From: Promethearchaeota archaeon
GTDB taxonomy: Archaea; Asgardarchaeota; Lokiarchaeia; Sigyniarchaeales; SOKP01
Assembly (NCBI GenBank): GCA_016930515.1
Contig: JAFGGO010000070.1
Span: 1 to 38,092 of the forward strand
Direction of reading: 5' to 3'
DNA: 38,092 nt
Part shown: positions 16,677-25,738 of the stretch, piece by piece
How positions within the stretch are numbered: position 1 is the first letter of the stretch
Layout of the letters: every line of letters begins with the position of its first letter
Translations under genes and position numbers: made by a program
Notes under the pieces: model-generated
What the model was told of the DNA's origin: nothing
What the model saw: only the letters and a program-made list of their open reading frames with translations
The model's database searches: none

Positions 16677-17702
16677 TTAGACTTTATAATGTTCTAATAA
16701 TCCTTCGAGGATCTCGTTTGCGTCAGCTATTACACAATAATCCGAAGAGTCGAAAATAGTTGCGTTAGGATCCTTGTTAATCGAAATGATCGTTTGCGAA
16801 TCGTTAATACCCACAACATGTTGAATCGCTCCCGATATTCCAAAAGCGATATAAAGTGAAGGTGTGATGGTCTCTCCGCTGATTCCTATTTGTAGATGCT
16901 CGGGCATCCAATCATCAAGAATGGGTCGTCTCGTACCACCGACTTGACCGTTTGTTAGTCGTGCCAGCTCGAATAACTTATTAAAATTTTCTTTAGAACT
17001 AAGACCGTGTCCTCCTCCGATAACAAATTTGGCATCTGACAATCGAGAAGATGGTTTATCTTTCCGCGTGGGGGTACCTACGATCTTTATCTTTATTTTG
17101 CTCTTATCGTAAGAATACTCGATTTTTTGGTGATCTATTTTCTTTTTTTTTAATATCTTTTTCTTAAATGTGCCTCGTGTCACGGTACACATTTGAGGTC
17201 TAGAGTTCGGGCAATCAATTTTCACGTGGATATTACCGCCGTAAGCAGGTTTGAAGGCCTCAGTGTTGCGAAGGTTTAACCCAAATTCTTCGCTTAATTC
17301 AAAATCCAATACATCGCTCACGAGTCCCGTCTGACATCGATAGGCAACTCGAGCGGCTAAGGCGTTTCCCGCTTCGGTTGATGGAAAAAGAAAAACTGAA
17401 GGTTTGAATTTCTCAACTAAATCAAAGACTAGATCCGTAAAAATCCGTTCGTGATAATGTTTTAAATCTGGATGGCTCATGTAAATGATCCTATCCACAC
17501 CATGTTCTTCGATTACTGGCAGGTATTGTTCGGCCTCCAATGCCATAACGATAGCCACGAGTTTTTCGTTCAGTTGGTTTGCAACTTCCCTTGCCTTTCC
17601 CAAAATTTCCAAGGCGCATTCTTCAACCCTTACATGATCCTTGATTTCGGTAAAAACCCATACATCTTTATAGTCTTTCAGATCTAACACGATTTCATTC
17701 AT
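16677..17702 (-). CDS. etfA: Electron transfer flavoprotein alpha subunit
   Basis: EtfA binds FAD in its C-terminal domain and accepts electrons with EtfB from acyl-CoA dehydrogenases. The 341 residues contain the C-terminal signature: IGGGHGLSSKENF (near 230), QVGGTRRPILDDWMP, ISGETITPSLYIAFGISGAIQH and INKDPNATIFDSSDYCVIAD near the end. The N-terminal Rossmann-like domain includes VFLFPSTEAGNALAARVA and the SDVLDFE segment. There is no ferredoxin domain. It overlaps etfB by eight bases (17695-17702) and has GGAGG directly before its ATG, so the two are translationally coupled. A lysine run KKKILKKKK (about 183-191) is unusual. It is the last gene of the acyl-CoA dehydrogenase-etfB-etfA set. 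Confidence 0.95.
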   Translation of the reverse strand: MNEIVLDLKDYKDVWVFTEIKDHVRVEECALEILGKAREVANQLNEKLVAIVMALEAEQYLPVIEEHGVDRIIYMSHPDLKHYHERIFTDLVFDLVEKFKPSVFLFPSTEAGNALAARVAYRCQTGLVSDVLDFELSEEFGLNLRNTEAFKPAYGGNIHVKIDCPNSRPQMCTVTRGTFKKKILKKKKIDHQKIEYSYDKSKIKIKIVGTPTRKDKPSSRLSDAKFVIGGGHGLSSKENFNKLFELARLTNGQVGGTRRPILDDWMPEHLQIGISGETITPSLYIAFGISGAIQHVVGINDSQTIISINKDPNATIFDSSDYCVIADANEILEGLLEHYKV

Positions 17703-18528
17703 CCTCCGCTCTTGAGTGAGAGCCCGTCCATATTCTTTCGATACCGTGCTCGGTCATAAGCTCTATTATTTTCTTAACCTTTACAGTTGTGGTTCCTTCT
17801 ATAAATGACTTCTTTCGAACAAGTTGTTCGGGTTTTTCGGTTTTAATCACTCTCGTTGGCGATTTTTTCCTTCCATCGATACAGGAAGGTGAGTTCAGGC
17901 ACCTATAATCAATAACTTCTATTTCCTTGGAATAAGCTTTCTTAATCCCTGAGAGAGACACGTGTCTGGGTTCGTTAAAATAACGATTGATTCTCAAGAG
18001 GACTGGAAGTTCTACTTCGATATTTTGACTTTCGTGCCCGAAATTTCGATGACACATCAAGAGATTATTTTTATTATCAATGTCCAAGGAAAAAATATCT
18101 GTAATGAGTGGAATCTCTAGGGCTTCAGATAATTGATATGGGACCTGTCCGGTACTTGAATCCGAGGTTTTGGTCCCTGTGATAATTATATCGTAATCTT
18201 TAATGGTATCAAAGGTCTCTTTTAACACCAAGGTCGTCTGGAGCGTGTCTGAGTACGCAAAGACTGGATCGCTGAGTAATATTGCGTGATCAACGCCCAT
18301 TGCCAAGCATTCCCTCAGGGCAGATTCGGCGTGTGGAGGGCCCATGGTTATAGCGGTGACCTGACCTCCATATTTTTCTTTCAAGCTAAGACCAAGTTCT
18401 AAACCATATAAGTCATCTTGATTAATTATGTTTTCTATACCATCTCTAATTATTGTTCCCGTAGCTCTGTTTATCTGCAGATCGTGAGTTTCGGGTACTT
18501 GTTTTATCAATACAAATATATTTATCAT
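17695..18528 (-). CDS. etfB: Electron transfer flavoprotein beta subunit
   Basis: EtfB forms the heterodimer with EtfA; it binds AMP or, in bifurcating ETFs, a second FAD. The 277 residues have the family features: IKQVPETHDL near the N-terminus, NQDDLYGLELGLSLKEKYGG, AITMGPPHAESALRECLAMGVD, and the signature GTKTSDSSTGQVPYQLSEAL (near 138). The STGQV form, rather than the DGDTAQVGP found in bifurcating ETFs, argues mildly for AMP binding, but the sequence cannot settle this. The ATG starts on the base after the acyl-CoA dehydrogenase stop codon (18529-18531), and its TGA overlaps etfA. This TGA stop also shows that UGA terminates normally in this genome. Confidence 0.95.
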   Translation of the reverse strand: MINIFVLIKQVPETHDLQINRATGTIIRDGIENIINQDDLYGLELGLSLKEKYGGQVTAITMGPPHAESALRECLAMGVDHAILLSDPVFAYSDTLQTTLVLKETFDTIKDYDIIITGTKTSDSSTGQVPYQLSEALEIPLITDIFSLDIDNKNNLLMCHRNFGHESQNIEVELPVLLRINRYFNEPRHVSLSGIKKAYSKEIEVIDYRCLNSPSCIDGRKKSPTRVIKTEKPEQLVRKKSFIEGTTTVKVKKIIELMTEHGIERIWTGSHSRAEDE

Positions 18529-19770
18529 TTATAGATTTCCTCTTAGAATGTGCTGGGAGATAATAGATTTCATAATCTCGCTAGTTCCTTCGTAGATCTC
18601 ACATGCTTTTGCGTCCCGGTAATAACGTTCGAGGGGAAGGTCTTTCATATACCCGTATCCGCCGTGAATTTGAATAGATTCTTCAACAACTTCTCGAGCG
18701 ACCTTACTTGCGATGTATTTGCTCATTGCGGCTTCTTTTGAAAAGTTTATTCCCTTATCTCTCATAAAAGCCGTTTTCTGGATTATCAATCGGGTAGTTT
18801 CGATTTTAGTGCTCATCTCCGCCAATTTAAACGATATTGCTTGAAAGTTTGAAATGGATTTTCCAAATTGGATTCGACTGTTGGCGTAATTAACGGAATG
18901 TTCATAGGCAGCTTGGGCAATCCCTAATGATTGAGCTGCGATACCAACGCGCCCATAATCCAAGGCGTTCAATGCAATCTTAAACCCATCGGAAGGAGCT
19001 CCAAGCATATTTTCCTTTGGTACACGAATATTGTTGAAATAAATGCTTGATGTGTCGGATCCTCTCATTCCCATCTTGTCTTCTTTTTTACCAACTTCGT
19101 ATCCATCCATGTCGCTCTCGAGAATGAAGGCGGCCAAGCCTTTATCTCCGTTCTCCATTTTACATTTTGAAATTGCCAAGAGAGTCGATGCAATTCCACC
19201 ATTCGTTATGAATATTTTTGAACCATTCAATATAAACCCTTCGCCATCTTGAACGGCGAGAGAATTTATTCCTCCTGCATCAGAACCAGCGTTGGGTTCC
19301 GTTAATGCAAAAGCACATATCTTTTTACCGCAGGAAATATCGGGAAGGTATCTTTTCTTCTGCTCTTCTGTGCCCCATTTAAAAATTGGATACGCTCCTA
19401 AAGAATTGTGTGCGCTTACATTAAGCGCTGTAGAGGCGCAAATTCTAGAAATTTCTTCGATAGTAATTGCATAACTAATAGTATCTAATTCAGCACCGCC
19501 ATATTTTTCGGGTATTTGTATACCCCAAGCGTTTATCTTTGAAAGCTCTGCTGCGGTTTCCCAACTAAATCGGGCTTTTTCATCAGCGATCTTGGCGATT
19601 GGTCCAAGTACGCTCTCTGCAAAATTCCTAACGCTTTTTTTTAATAATTTGAGTTGTTCATTATATTCAAAATTTAAACTTGGCGAATAAGTAAAATCAA
19701 TTCCACGATTCGCCCTTATACCAATTGATACTCGACTAATACCATGTTTGATATCCTTGGATGCTGCCAT
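18529..19770 (-). CDS. Acyl-CoA dehydrogenase (ACD-1), linked to etfBA
   Basis: FAD enzyme for the first step of beta-oxidation, passing electrons to ETF. The 413 residues follow the short/medium-chain family: PEKYGGAELD, ALTEPNAGSDAGGI, FITNGGIAS, GRVGIAAQSLGIAQAA, and the C-terminal IQIHGGYGYMKDLPLERYYRDAK and IYEGTSEI. In the usual family alignment the Glu of YEGTS is the catalytic base. It has an extra N-terminus of about 31 residues (MAASKDIKHGIS...) before the normal start near LNFEYNEQ. The start ATG 19770 is supported by AAAGGAG ten bases upstream. The product is about 30 residues longer than its paralogue at 20154. Directly followed by etfB and etfA, so it likely feeds that ETF. Preceded by strong stem-loops at 19858-19980. 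Confidence 0.94.
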   Translation of the reverse strand: MAASKDIKHGISRVSIGIRANRGIDFTYSPSLNFEYNEQLKLLKKSVRNFAESVLGPIAKIADEKARFSWETAAELSKINAWGIQIPEKYGGAELDTISYAITIEEISRICASTALNVSAHNSLGAYPIFKWGTEEQKKRYLPDISCGKKICAFALTEPNAGSDAGGINSLAVQDGEGFILNGSKIFITNGGIASTLLAISKCKMENGDKGLAAFILESDMDGYEVGKKEDKMGMRGSDTSSIYFNNIRVPKENMLGAPSDGFKIALNALDYGRVGIAAQSLGIAQAAYEHSVNYANSRIQFGKSISNFQAISFKLAEMSTKIETTRLIIQKTAFMRDKGINFSKEAAMSKYIASKVAREVVEESIQIHGGYGYMKDLPLERYYRDAKACEIYEGTSEIMKSIISQHILRGNL

Positions 19771-19857
19771 TTTTAATTGTCTCCTTTACATTCTATAGTA
19801 ATTGTTGCACGGGAAAGCAATTTCCATGGCTCTTTCTAATTTTTTATATCTTTGCTC

Positions 19858-19908
19858 CGAGAAAGCAAATCCGTTCAAAACAGAAAGAGACTTGGATGAG
19901 CTTTCTCG
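19858..19908. repeat. Inverted repeat, 9-bp perfect arms
   Basis: CGAGAAAGC (19858-19866) pairs with GCTTTCTCG (19900-19908), and the next inward block ATCC/GGAT also pairs across an AA/GA internal loop. The loop is about 23 bases. It could be an RNA stem in the ACD-1 leader or an operator. Confidence 0.5.
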
Positions 19909-19916
19909 TTTTATAA

Positions 19917-19980
19917 TAATACTACTACCACTACATCTACTAAGGAAATCGATGATAGGGTTTTGTAGGTAGTACTATTA
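19917..19980. repeat. Long imperfect hairpin
   Basis: TAATACTACTACC (from 19917) pairs with its complement ending at 19980 with one C.C mismatch, and after a two-base bulge CTACA (19931-19935) pairs with TGTAG (19964-19968): 17 pairs in all, with a 28-base loop. It sits eight bases from the preceding inverted repeat. Confidence 0.5.
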
Positions 19981-20153
19981 ATAACCATTATAATAATACA
20001 ATAAGCGCCCTATTTTATAAATTTTTCGAAAACAGCTAAAACTCAGCATTGTTGTATTGATTCCGATCATTTTTTGATAGATTTTGATAAAAAAAGAATA
20101 GAAAAAAATATGAAGAGAGAAGAACAAATTATATTTTTTAATAATTAATAAGT

Positions 20154-21302
20154 CTAAATATTTCCTCTAAGAATTTGTTGGGAAATGATGAGTTTCATGA
20201 TCTCGCTCGTGCCCTCATATATAGAAGTCACAATAGCGTCCCGAACATAGCGCTCGATGGGTAAGTCTTTCATATAACCGTATCCTCCGTGGATTTGAAG
20301 AGCATCTAGGGTAACCTTTTTAGCAATATCGCCAGCATAATATTTGCACATGGCAGATTCCTTGGAAAAGCGTTCCTTTGTGTCTTTCGCATGAGCCGCT
20401 CGATACACCAGAAGCCTGGCAGCGTCTACTTCAGTCGCCATCTCAGCCAGCTTGAACGATACTCCTTGGAACGAGGATATTGGCTTTTTAAATTGCACTC
20501 TCCCTTTTGCATATTCCACCGAATGCTCGAGTGCGGCTTGAGCAATGCCCAACGCTTGGGCAGCTATACCGATTCGCCCAACATCAAGAGTGTGCATTGC
20601 TATCTTGAATCCATCAGATTCTTTTCCCAATATATTTTCTTTTGGTATTCTAACATCATTGAAATACAAGCTCGTCGTTAAGTTGCTCCTAACACCTAGT
20701 TTGTCTTCTTTCTTTCCAATCTCGTAACCCTTCATATCTTTTTCGACAAGTATTGCGGCCATCCCAGTTTCGCCGTTTTTTTTTTTATATTTAGTTCCAA
20801 CAAGTAAGACTGAAGCAACACCACCATTTGTGACGAATATTTTTGAACCGTTCAGAATATAATCATTCTCGTCTTCGATCGCCATACATTCAATACCAGC
20901 AGCATCAGAACCAGCGTTTGGTTCCGTCCATGTGAATCCTGTTATCTTTTTTCCAGAAGCAATGTCGTACAAGAATCTTTCTTTTTGGTCTTCCGTACCC
21001 CATTTCAAGATAGGATAAGCTCCAACTGAATTGTGCACTGTCAAGCCCAATCCAGTTGCCCCGCACACTCGTGAAATCTCTTCAATGGTAATAGCATAGC
21101 TAATGGAATCTAAATCGGCACCGCCATATTTTTCGGGTAGTTGAATTCCCCAGGCATTTATTTTCGAAAGCTCATTTGCTGCTTCCCAAGAGAATATTGC
21201 GTCTCTATCTACAGATGAGGCTAAGGGACCGAGAACGTCCTCAGAAAAAGCTCTCACGCTGTTTCTTACCAACTTTTGCTTTTCTGTAAGTTCAAAATTC
21301 AA
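20154..21302 (-). CDS. Acyl-CoA dehydrogenase (ACD-2)
   Basis: A second acyl-CoA dehydrogenase of 382 residues, closely similar to ACD-1 over its whole length (e.g. shared PEKYGGA, TEPNAGSDA, FVTNGGVAS, IAAQALGIAQAA, IQIHGGYGYMKDLPIERY-like block, IYEGTSEIMK). The catalytic Glu lies in YEGTS near the C-terminus. It starts with TTG at 21302 (no ATG nearby), preceded by AAAAGG about nine bases upstream, and the N-terminus MNFELTEKQKLV is the normal family start. It lacks the ACD-1 extension. The two probably arose by tandem duplication and may differ in chain-length preference; that cannot be read here. The 383-base gap to ACD-1 suggests separate control. Confidence 0.94.
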   Translation of the reverse strand: MNFELTEKQKLVRNSVRAFSEDVLGPLASSVDRDAIFSWEAANELSKINAWGIQLPEKYGGADLDSISYAITIEEISRVCGATGLGLTVHNSVGAYPILKWGTEDQKERFLYDIASGKKITGFTWTEPNAGSDAAGIECMAIEDENDYILNGSKIFVTNGGVASVLLVGTKYKKKNGETGMAAILVEKDMKGYEIGKKEDKLGVRSNLTTSLYFNDVRIPKENILGKESDGFKIAMHTLDVGRIGIAAQALGIAQAALEHSVEYAKGRVQFKKPISSFQGVSFKLAEMATEVDAARLLVYRAAHAKDTKERFSKESAMCKYYAGDIAKKVTLDALQIHGGYGYMKDLPIERYVRDAIVTSIYEGTSEIMKLIISQQILRGNI

Positions 21303-21458
21303 GAGTAAAAACCTTTTACTTGCTATATATCACATTATGAAAGTCTCTTAAAATAATAAAAATTATCGAATTGGATTGTATAAAATCATTGAATTATCTC
21401 GAGTGAAAAGATAATCGAAAGCAAAAATTAAAAATCATTCACACCTATTCTAGGTAAT

Positions 21459-21887
21459 ATGACTGAAATTACTACTACGATAAACAGCGAAGCACCAGAC
21501 ACCACGCTTGGACAAAAGAATAAGAGAATAAAGGGAATTCTTAGTGCTATTGTGTATGCATTAACTGCCGCAGCATACATTGTCATTCCTACAAAATTAA
21601 TATCAAATTACTGGATGTGGCTTAACGAGTTTAATATTAACGGAAAGCCCGTTTACACATTAGCTCTTCTAATGCTATTCTTGTATATAATTACCTGGGT
21701 TATCGCCGTAGTCTATATCGCAGCAACAGTTCGAGCCATTGTTCAAGGAAAAAACTCCGATTTGGGTATCTCTAAAGGGATTCAGTGGTTTGGAGCGATT
21801 TCCACGGCATTTATGGCCTGTTTCTTTATATTATGGTTTGTATTAACCGGTGGTCAGATTGCAATATTTTCACTAACACCTCCGTAA
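21459..21887 (+). CDS. Small membrane protein, unknown function
   Basis: Unrecognised 142-residue protein with a polar N-terminus (1-24, Thr-rich) and three probable transmembrane helices (about 26-45, 65-90 and 110-135). Short loops and a C-terminal TPP end. Start ATG 21459 follows a leader with no strong Shine-Dalgarno. It converges with the esterase gene, whose end lies ten bases beyond its stop. No domain or catalytic motif is visible. Confidence 0.6.
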   Translation: MTEITTTINSEAPDTTLGQKNKRIKGILSAIVYALTAAAYIVIPTKLISNYWMWLNEFNINGKPVYTLALLMLFLYIITWVIAVVYIAATVRAIVQGKNSDLGISKGIQWFGAISTAFMACFFILWFVLTGGQIAIFSLTPP

Positions 21888-21896
21888 AGCTTAAGG

Positions 21897-23006
21897 TCAA
21901 TTAGTACGATTTTTCAGAAATAAAGATTTGATAAATTTAACAATTTGAATTGTTGCTTCTTCCGATTCAGGTATGGATGTATCGAACGCTTGCCAGACAT
22001 GTGCCATATCGTTCCATTCTTGGAGGTTTACTTTAACGCCATCTTTTTTTGCCTTTTCCGCAAATCTCGTTGAATGGTCGTAAAGCATTTCAGTCTTGCT
22101 TACTTGAAGTAATAAAGGCGGTAGCCCGTTTAAATTAGCCTTTAATGGGGATATATAAGGATTATTAGGATCTGTTTTACCCAAGTAGGCATGATCCCAC
22201 CAGAAAACTCCACCATCCGCTAACAATGGGTCGGTCTCCTTGTTTTCATACATGCTCTTTGAACTCAAGGTATAATCGAGAATGGGTGATAACGCAAACG
22301 CACCTACAGGCATTTGTTCTTTTTGGTCTCTAAGTTTTAACAGTGTGGACATTGTTAAATTTCCTCCAGCAGAATCTCCCCCAATTATAATATTTTTAGA
22401 ATCGTAACCATTATCAAGTAGCCATTTATAAGCTGAAACGCAATCGTTTAATCCCTCAGGAAAGGGATGTTCGGGAGCAAGACTGTAATTAACACTAAGG
22501 ACTTTAACCTCTGCCATCCTGCTTAGATCAACGGTAAACAACCGATAGGACTTTGAAGACAACATCAGCTGTCCTCCCCCGTGGAAATATAGTAATACTC
22601 GATCTTTTTTAGCTCCAGAATGAATATTCCATTCTGCATTTATTTCATTAATTTTGACATGTTTTACCAATACATTGTTGGGAATAGGATGTTTTTTCAG
22701 CAAGCGCTCAGCAAGTGCGTTTCCTATATAACGATACATTCTTGCCAAAAACACTTGTTCATCGTAGGAAAGCAAATCATATAATTCAACGATTGTATTG
22801 GCGTTATTAGGAAGCCTTTTGAAAAATTCTTCTTTTCCATGTGCAACTTTCTTCATATATTCGTTAAGATCCTTGCCCTTGTTTTCTTCGAGTTCAAGAA
22901 AATCCCGAGTTGCCTTCTTTCGAATGAAATTCATTTTATCAACGGAAGTAAGAACGTCTTCTCTTATTCGCGACCTGTTAAATATTGGCATTCGTATTGT
23001 TTTCAT
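21897..23006 (-). CDS. Alpha/beta-hydrolase, hormone-sensitive-lipase (HSL) type esterase
   Basis: HSL-family carboxylesterases hydrolyse short- to medium-chain esters. The 369 residues include the oxyanion-hole HGGG at 142-145, NYSLAPEHPFPEGLNDC (173-189), the nucleophile elbow GDSAGG with Ser212, and His336 in DMAHVWQAF. The acid residue is probably Asp310 in KTEMLYDHS, since the usual Asp of GxDxL appears as Glu306. An N-terminal extension of about 110 residues (long, charged, helical) precedes the catalytic core, more than in most esterases. No signal peptide is visible, so it is expected in the cytoplasm. Convergent with the upstream small membrane protein. Substrate cannot be predicted; its place near a lipid-modifying reductase makes lipid ester turnover a fair guess. 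Confidence 0.88.
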   Translation of the reverse strand: MKTIRMPIFNRSRIREDVLTSVDKMNFIRKKATRDFLELEENKGKDLNEYMKKVAHGKEEFFKRLPNNANTIVELYDLLSYDEQVFLARMYRYIGNALAERLLKKHPIPNNVLVKHVKINEINAEWNIHSGAKKDRVLLYFHGGGQLMLSSKSYRLFTVDLSRMAEVKVLSVNYSLAPEHPFPEGLNDCVSAYKWLLDNGYDSKNIIIGGDSAGGNLTMSTLLKLRDQKEQMPVGAFALSPILDYTLSSKSMYENKETDPLLADGGVFWWDHAYLGKTDPNNPYISPLKANLNGLPPLLLQVSKTEMLYDHSTRFAEKAKKDGVKVNLQEWNDMAHVWQAFDTSIPESEEATIQIVKFIKSLFLKNRTN

Positions 23007-23327
23007 AATGCATTACCGATAGTGTGTAAGATGATCTATTTTTGCGATTATTTCAGTCTTATTCTTATAAAATCTAAAAAAACCATGCGTTTTTTTTATA
23101 ATATGAATAATTCATTAAAATATTTTATTAATTTTTAGGATTCTTCTTCTTAGATCTAAGCTTTTATTATTTATACATAAGTTTTATTAAAAATTATTAT
23201 AATTTTTCATCGTGATTGTAAAAGCGAAAATTTGACATATTATTTAAAATTCTTTTCTGTCCCATAAAAATTAATAAATAATTTCTTTAAAGTATGTTAA
23301 AATTATGACGAATTTAGAATTCTAAAT
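23007..23327. other. AT-rich spacer
   Basis: The 321 bases between the reductase and the esterase (both on the minus strand) hold no ORF or RNA gene that I can see. A 20-base palindrome overlaps the end of the reductase gene (23310-23329, listed separately). Otherwise plain A/T-rich. Confidence 0.4.
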
Positions 23328-23329
23328 TC
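23310..23329. repeat. Perfect 20-base palindrome at the 3' end of the reductase gene
   Basis: GAATTTAGAA followed by its exact complement TTCTAAATTC. As RNA it can form an 8-bp stem with an AATT loop. It overlaps the TGA stop of the minus-strand reductase gene (23328-23330), so it is a candidate terminator hairpin. Confidence 0.4.
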
Positions 23330-24536
23330 ATTTTATCAATATTTTTAAAATTTTTAAAAGGAGATTCGGATGCCTCCTAACAAATCCGAGTAAAAATTTC
23401 AATACATTCCTATCCTTAATTAATTTAAAAATAACCTTTTTAGGAAAATCCATATCACCGTAAAGCGAAATTGAATTTACGACATTATTAGTATTTAATA
23501 TAGTGAAAAAGTTTTCATAGTCGCGATAACTAAAATAGTTCAGGATGGTCCTGATTATGAAATGTAATTTCAATTGCCTTCCAATTGCCTTTAAACAAGG
23601 TTTTTGATAATGCTTGATGGCAAAGTATTTAGAAAAGTTGTTGTTCAAGAATGAATTAATAATGCAATTTGCTGCGAATTTTGCACAGATTAGCAACATT
23701 ACAACACCCCCTCCGGTTGTGGCTTTCACATGACAAGCAGAATCGCCGAGCAACAAGATATTCTTAAAAGCGATCTTATTCATGGCCCCGATCGGAATGA
23801 TCCCTCCTTGCCGACTGATTGCGTTCTTGATGTCCAAATTAAAATTATTGAGAATGCGTTTTAGAATTTTCAGAGGATTTTTAGAGGCCGCTAAACCAAT
23901 TCTGAAAATATTTTTTCCTTCGGGAACAATCCAAGCAAATAAATTCTTAATTTGAGGATAAAATAACAATTGAGCCTCGTCCATATCAAAACGAGCATTG
24001 ATTCGAACTTGCGTGCCGTAAATGATATCGTTGGTTATACCTAATTGTTTTCCGACGGTAGACAACGGACCATCGCATCCAATGAGTATCTTTGATTCGA
24101 TAACCCTTTTCGAAGTTTTGATTTTTAGATTAACGCCTCGTACGGATTTCTGGACTCGTTCGAAAGTTTTAAACCGTTCTCCAAAGAAATATTTCACATT
24201 TTGAACATTCTTGATTTTTTCATAAAATAACTTATCCAATGCGACACGATCGACTATATAGGGTTCTTCATCCCCCGAAAGACGAACGGAATTTCCAGAA
24301 GGAGCTACGAGTCGAGCAAATTTCACCCGGTTTAAAATCGTTTCTTGAGGAAGATCAATTAATGTGGATAATTTCTTGGAAATAATTCCAGCGCATTGAA
24401 AAGGAAGTCCAACTTCATCGTGCTCTTCAATAACAACGATTTTTAAATTGGAATTTGAAAGTAAATAAGCGAGGTAATTTCCGGCAATGCTCGCACCAAT
24501 AATACAAACATCTGCGTATTCATTAGAAGAATCCAT
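23328..24536 (-). CDS. Geranylgeranyl reductase family FAD protein
   Basis: Archaeal geranylgeranyl reductases saturate the isoprenoid chains of membrane lipids or quinones. The 402 residues start with a Rossmann motif GASIAG (14-19), a variant of GxGxxG, then VIEEHDEVGLPFQCAGIIS (near 36-54) with the Cys-x-Gly motif conserved in this family, LIGCDGPLSTVGKQLG (about 153-168) and LLLGDSACHVKATTGGGV near 264-281, which contacts FAD. The C-terminal third is basic and amphipathic, possibly membrane-associating. Length fits the family. It stands alone after the MBL-fold gene (185-base gap). Lipid saturation is the likeliest role; a related halogenase or hydroxylase function cannot be excluded. Confidence 0.84.
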   Translation of the reverse strand: MDSSNEYADVCIIGASIAGNYLAYLLSNSNLKIVVIEEHDEVGLPFQCAGIISKKLSTLIDLPQETILNRVKFARLVAPSGNSVRLSGDEEPYIVDRVALDKLFYEKIKNVQNVKYFFGERFKTFERVQKSVRGVNLKIKTSKRVIESKILIGCDGPLSTVGKQLGITNDIIYGTQVRINARFDMDEAQLLFYPQIKNLFAWIVPEGKNIFRIGLAASKNPLKILKRILNNFNLDIKNAISRQGGIIPIGAMNKIAFKNILLLGDSACHVKATTGGGVVMLLICAKFAANCIINSFLNNNFSKYFAIKHYQKPCLKAIGRQLKLHFIIRTILNYFSYRDYENFFTILNTNNVVNSISLYGDMDFPKKVIFKLIKDRNVLKFLLGFVRRHPNLLLKILKILIK

Positions 24537-24721
24537 CTATGAGACATAAGCATGAAAAAAATTAGTATTTTACTGTTTTAAAATAAAAAGAATATGATTT
24601 CATTGTCAAATAAATGCTACTTTATAACGCTTTTTTTTTAATGCTTGTATTACTTCTTGGATTTGGAGCTCGTTCCCGAATTAATCGTTCAGATTCCTTG
24701 ATTTAAAACCCTTCTTCTAAT

Positions 24722-25720
24722 TTATTTATTTCTATAACCCAAATTCATCATCATCCCATAGGTCGTGCCCAAGGTGATGTTTCTAAGTATTGAGCTATCT
24801 TGTTCCATCCGATCGGTCCTCGTTGCAAGAAAAGGAAGGAGTCTTTCAACCACATATTTTGTGGAGGGATTTTCTCGATAATATTTAATGATTCGGTTTT
24901 GAAAATCTTGCATGAACGAGTAATTATCGTTTAAAAAGTCAATTACGTGTCGTTCGCCATCAATCACGCCAAAATGTCCTAATCCCGCTTTTAACACTCT
25001 CAAATGGATCAACTTTTCTAAACTAGACATGTATTTTTCGTGCTGATAATAAATTGCCATAGAAGTAGACATTGAGATCAAGCGGGAAGAATGATATAAT
25101 GTTCCACCAGCTTCTCCTAAATAAAGGAATTCTATTTCGTCGTTTTCGTTTAAAAATAATGGACATTGATGATCGGGAGTGTGACCCGGAGTACTTAACA
25201 AGGAAAGCCTTATTTTTAAACCGTTAGAAGTAAATTGAATTTCTGATTGTTTTGATAAGGCAAGATCATCAAATTCCGAGCAAGGATTTACAATTTGAAA
25301 CGCATTTACATCAATAGGTTTCATTTCCCCCACATAATCTCCAAAGTTGCGCCTCGCTCGTTGGAGAGGGTACTCGTAATCAAGAAGCAATTCTTTTGTT
25401 TTTTGATTCGTAATAATTTTTACATCTGGGTTGAATTTTTTCACTTTCTCGTACAAAAACCATAAGCCTCCAACATGATCGTAATGATGATGAGTAGTAA
25501 CAAAATAACGCACGGACGATAAAGAAATTTGACATTGTTCGAGATATTTTAATAGATTTGGAACGCATAAAGAAGAACCACAATCCAGAATCACGACTCC
25601 TTCCTCAAATTCCGCCACGAAGCACGAGAGAAAGCCCTCTAGACCATATTCTAAAAGGTCTAGATGGTGGAGATAGTCGTTTATTTTTCCCGACTTAACA
25701 ATGATTGGTGTTTTGATCAT
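24722..25720 (-). CDS. Metallo-beta-lactamase-fold hydrolase
   Basis: The 332-residue protein has the metal-binding motif HHHYDH (77-82, pattern HxHxDH) after LDCGSS (46-51), and the later LLSTPGHTPDH motif (His near 189) and an EAGG/GLGHFGV segment that supply further ligands. This is a glyoxalase II/lactonase-like MBL domain of two-metal hydrolases. Residues 260-332 form an extra helical region with an arginine-rich ERLLPFLATRTDRMEQD stretch. The substrate is unknown. It begins 18 bases downstream of the 793-residue coiled-coil gene and is probably cotranscribed with it. No signal peptide, so cytoplasmic. Confidence 0.84.
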   Translation of the reverse strand: MIKTPIIVKSGKINDYLHHLDLLEYGLEGFLSCFVAEFEEGVVILDCGSSLCVPNLLKYLEQCQISLSSVRYFVTTHHHYDHVGGLWFLYEKVKKFNPDVKIITNQKTKELLLDYEYPLQRARRNFGDYVGEMKPIDVNAFQIVNPCSEFDDLALSKQSEIQFTSNGLKIRLSLLSTPGHTPDHQCPLFLNENDEIEFLYLGEAGGTLYHSSRLISMSTSMAIYYQHEKYMSSLEKLIHLRVLKAGLGHFGVIDGERHVIDFLNDNYSFMQDFQNRIIKYYRENPSTKYVVERLLPFLATRTDRMEQDSSILRNITLGTTYGMMMNLGYRNK

Positions 25721-25738
25721 GATAAAAAGGAAGTAAGG

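Larger units (their letters stand above)
19771..20153. other. Structured intergenic region between the two acyl-CoA dehydrogenase genes
   Basis: This 383-base spacer holds no ORF but several inverted repeats: a GGAAA-GCAA-TTTCC hairpin (19812-19825), and the two long ones listed separately. In transcript orientation (minus strand) they lie in the leader of ACD-1, after the end of ACD-2. Below about 20100 only A/T-rich sequence is seen. Confidence 0.5.
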
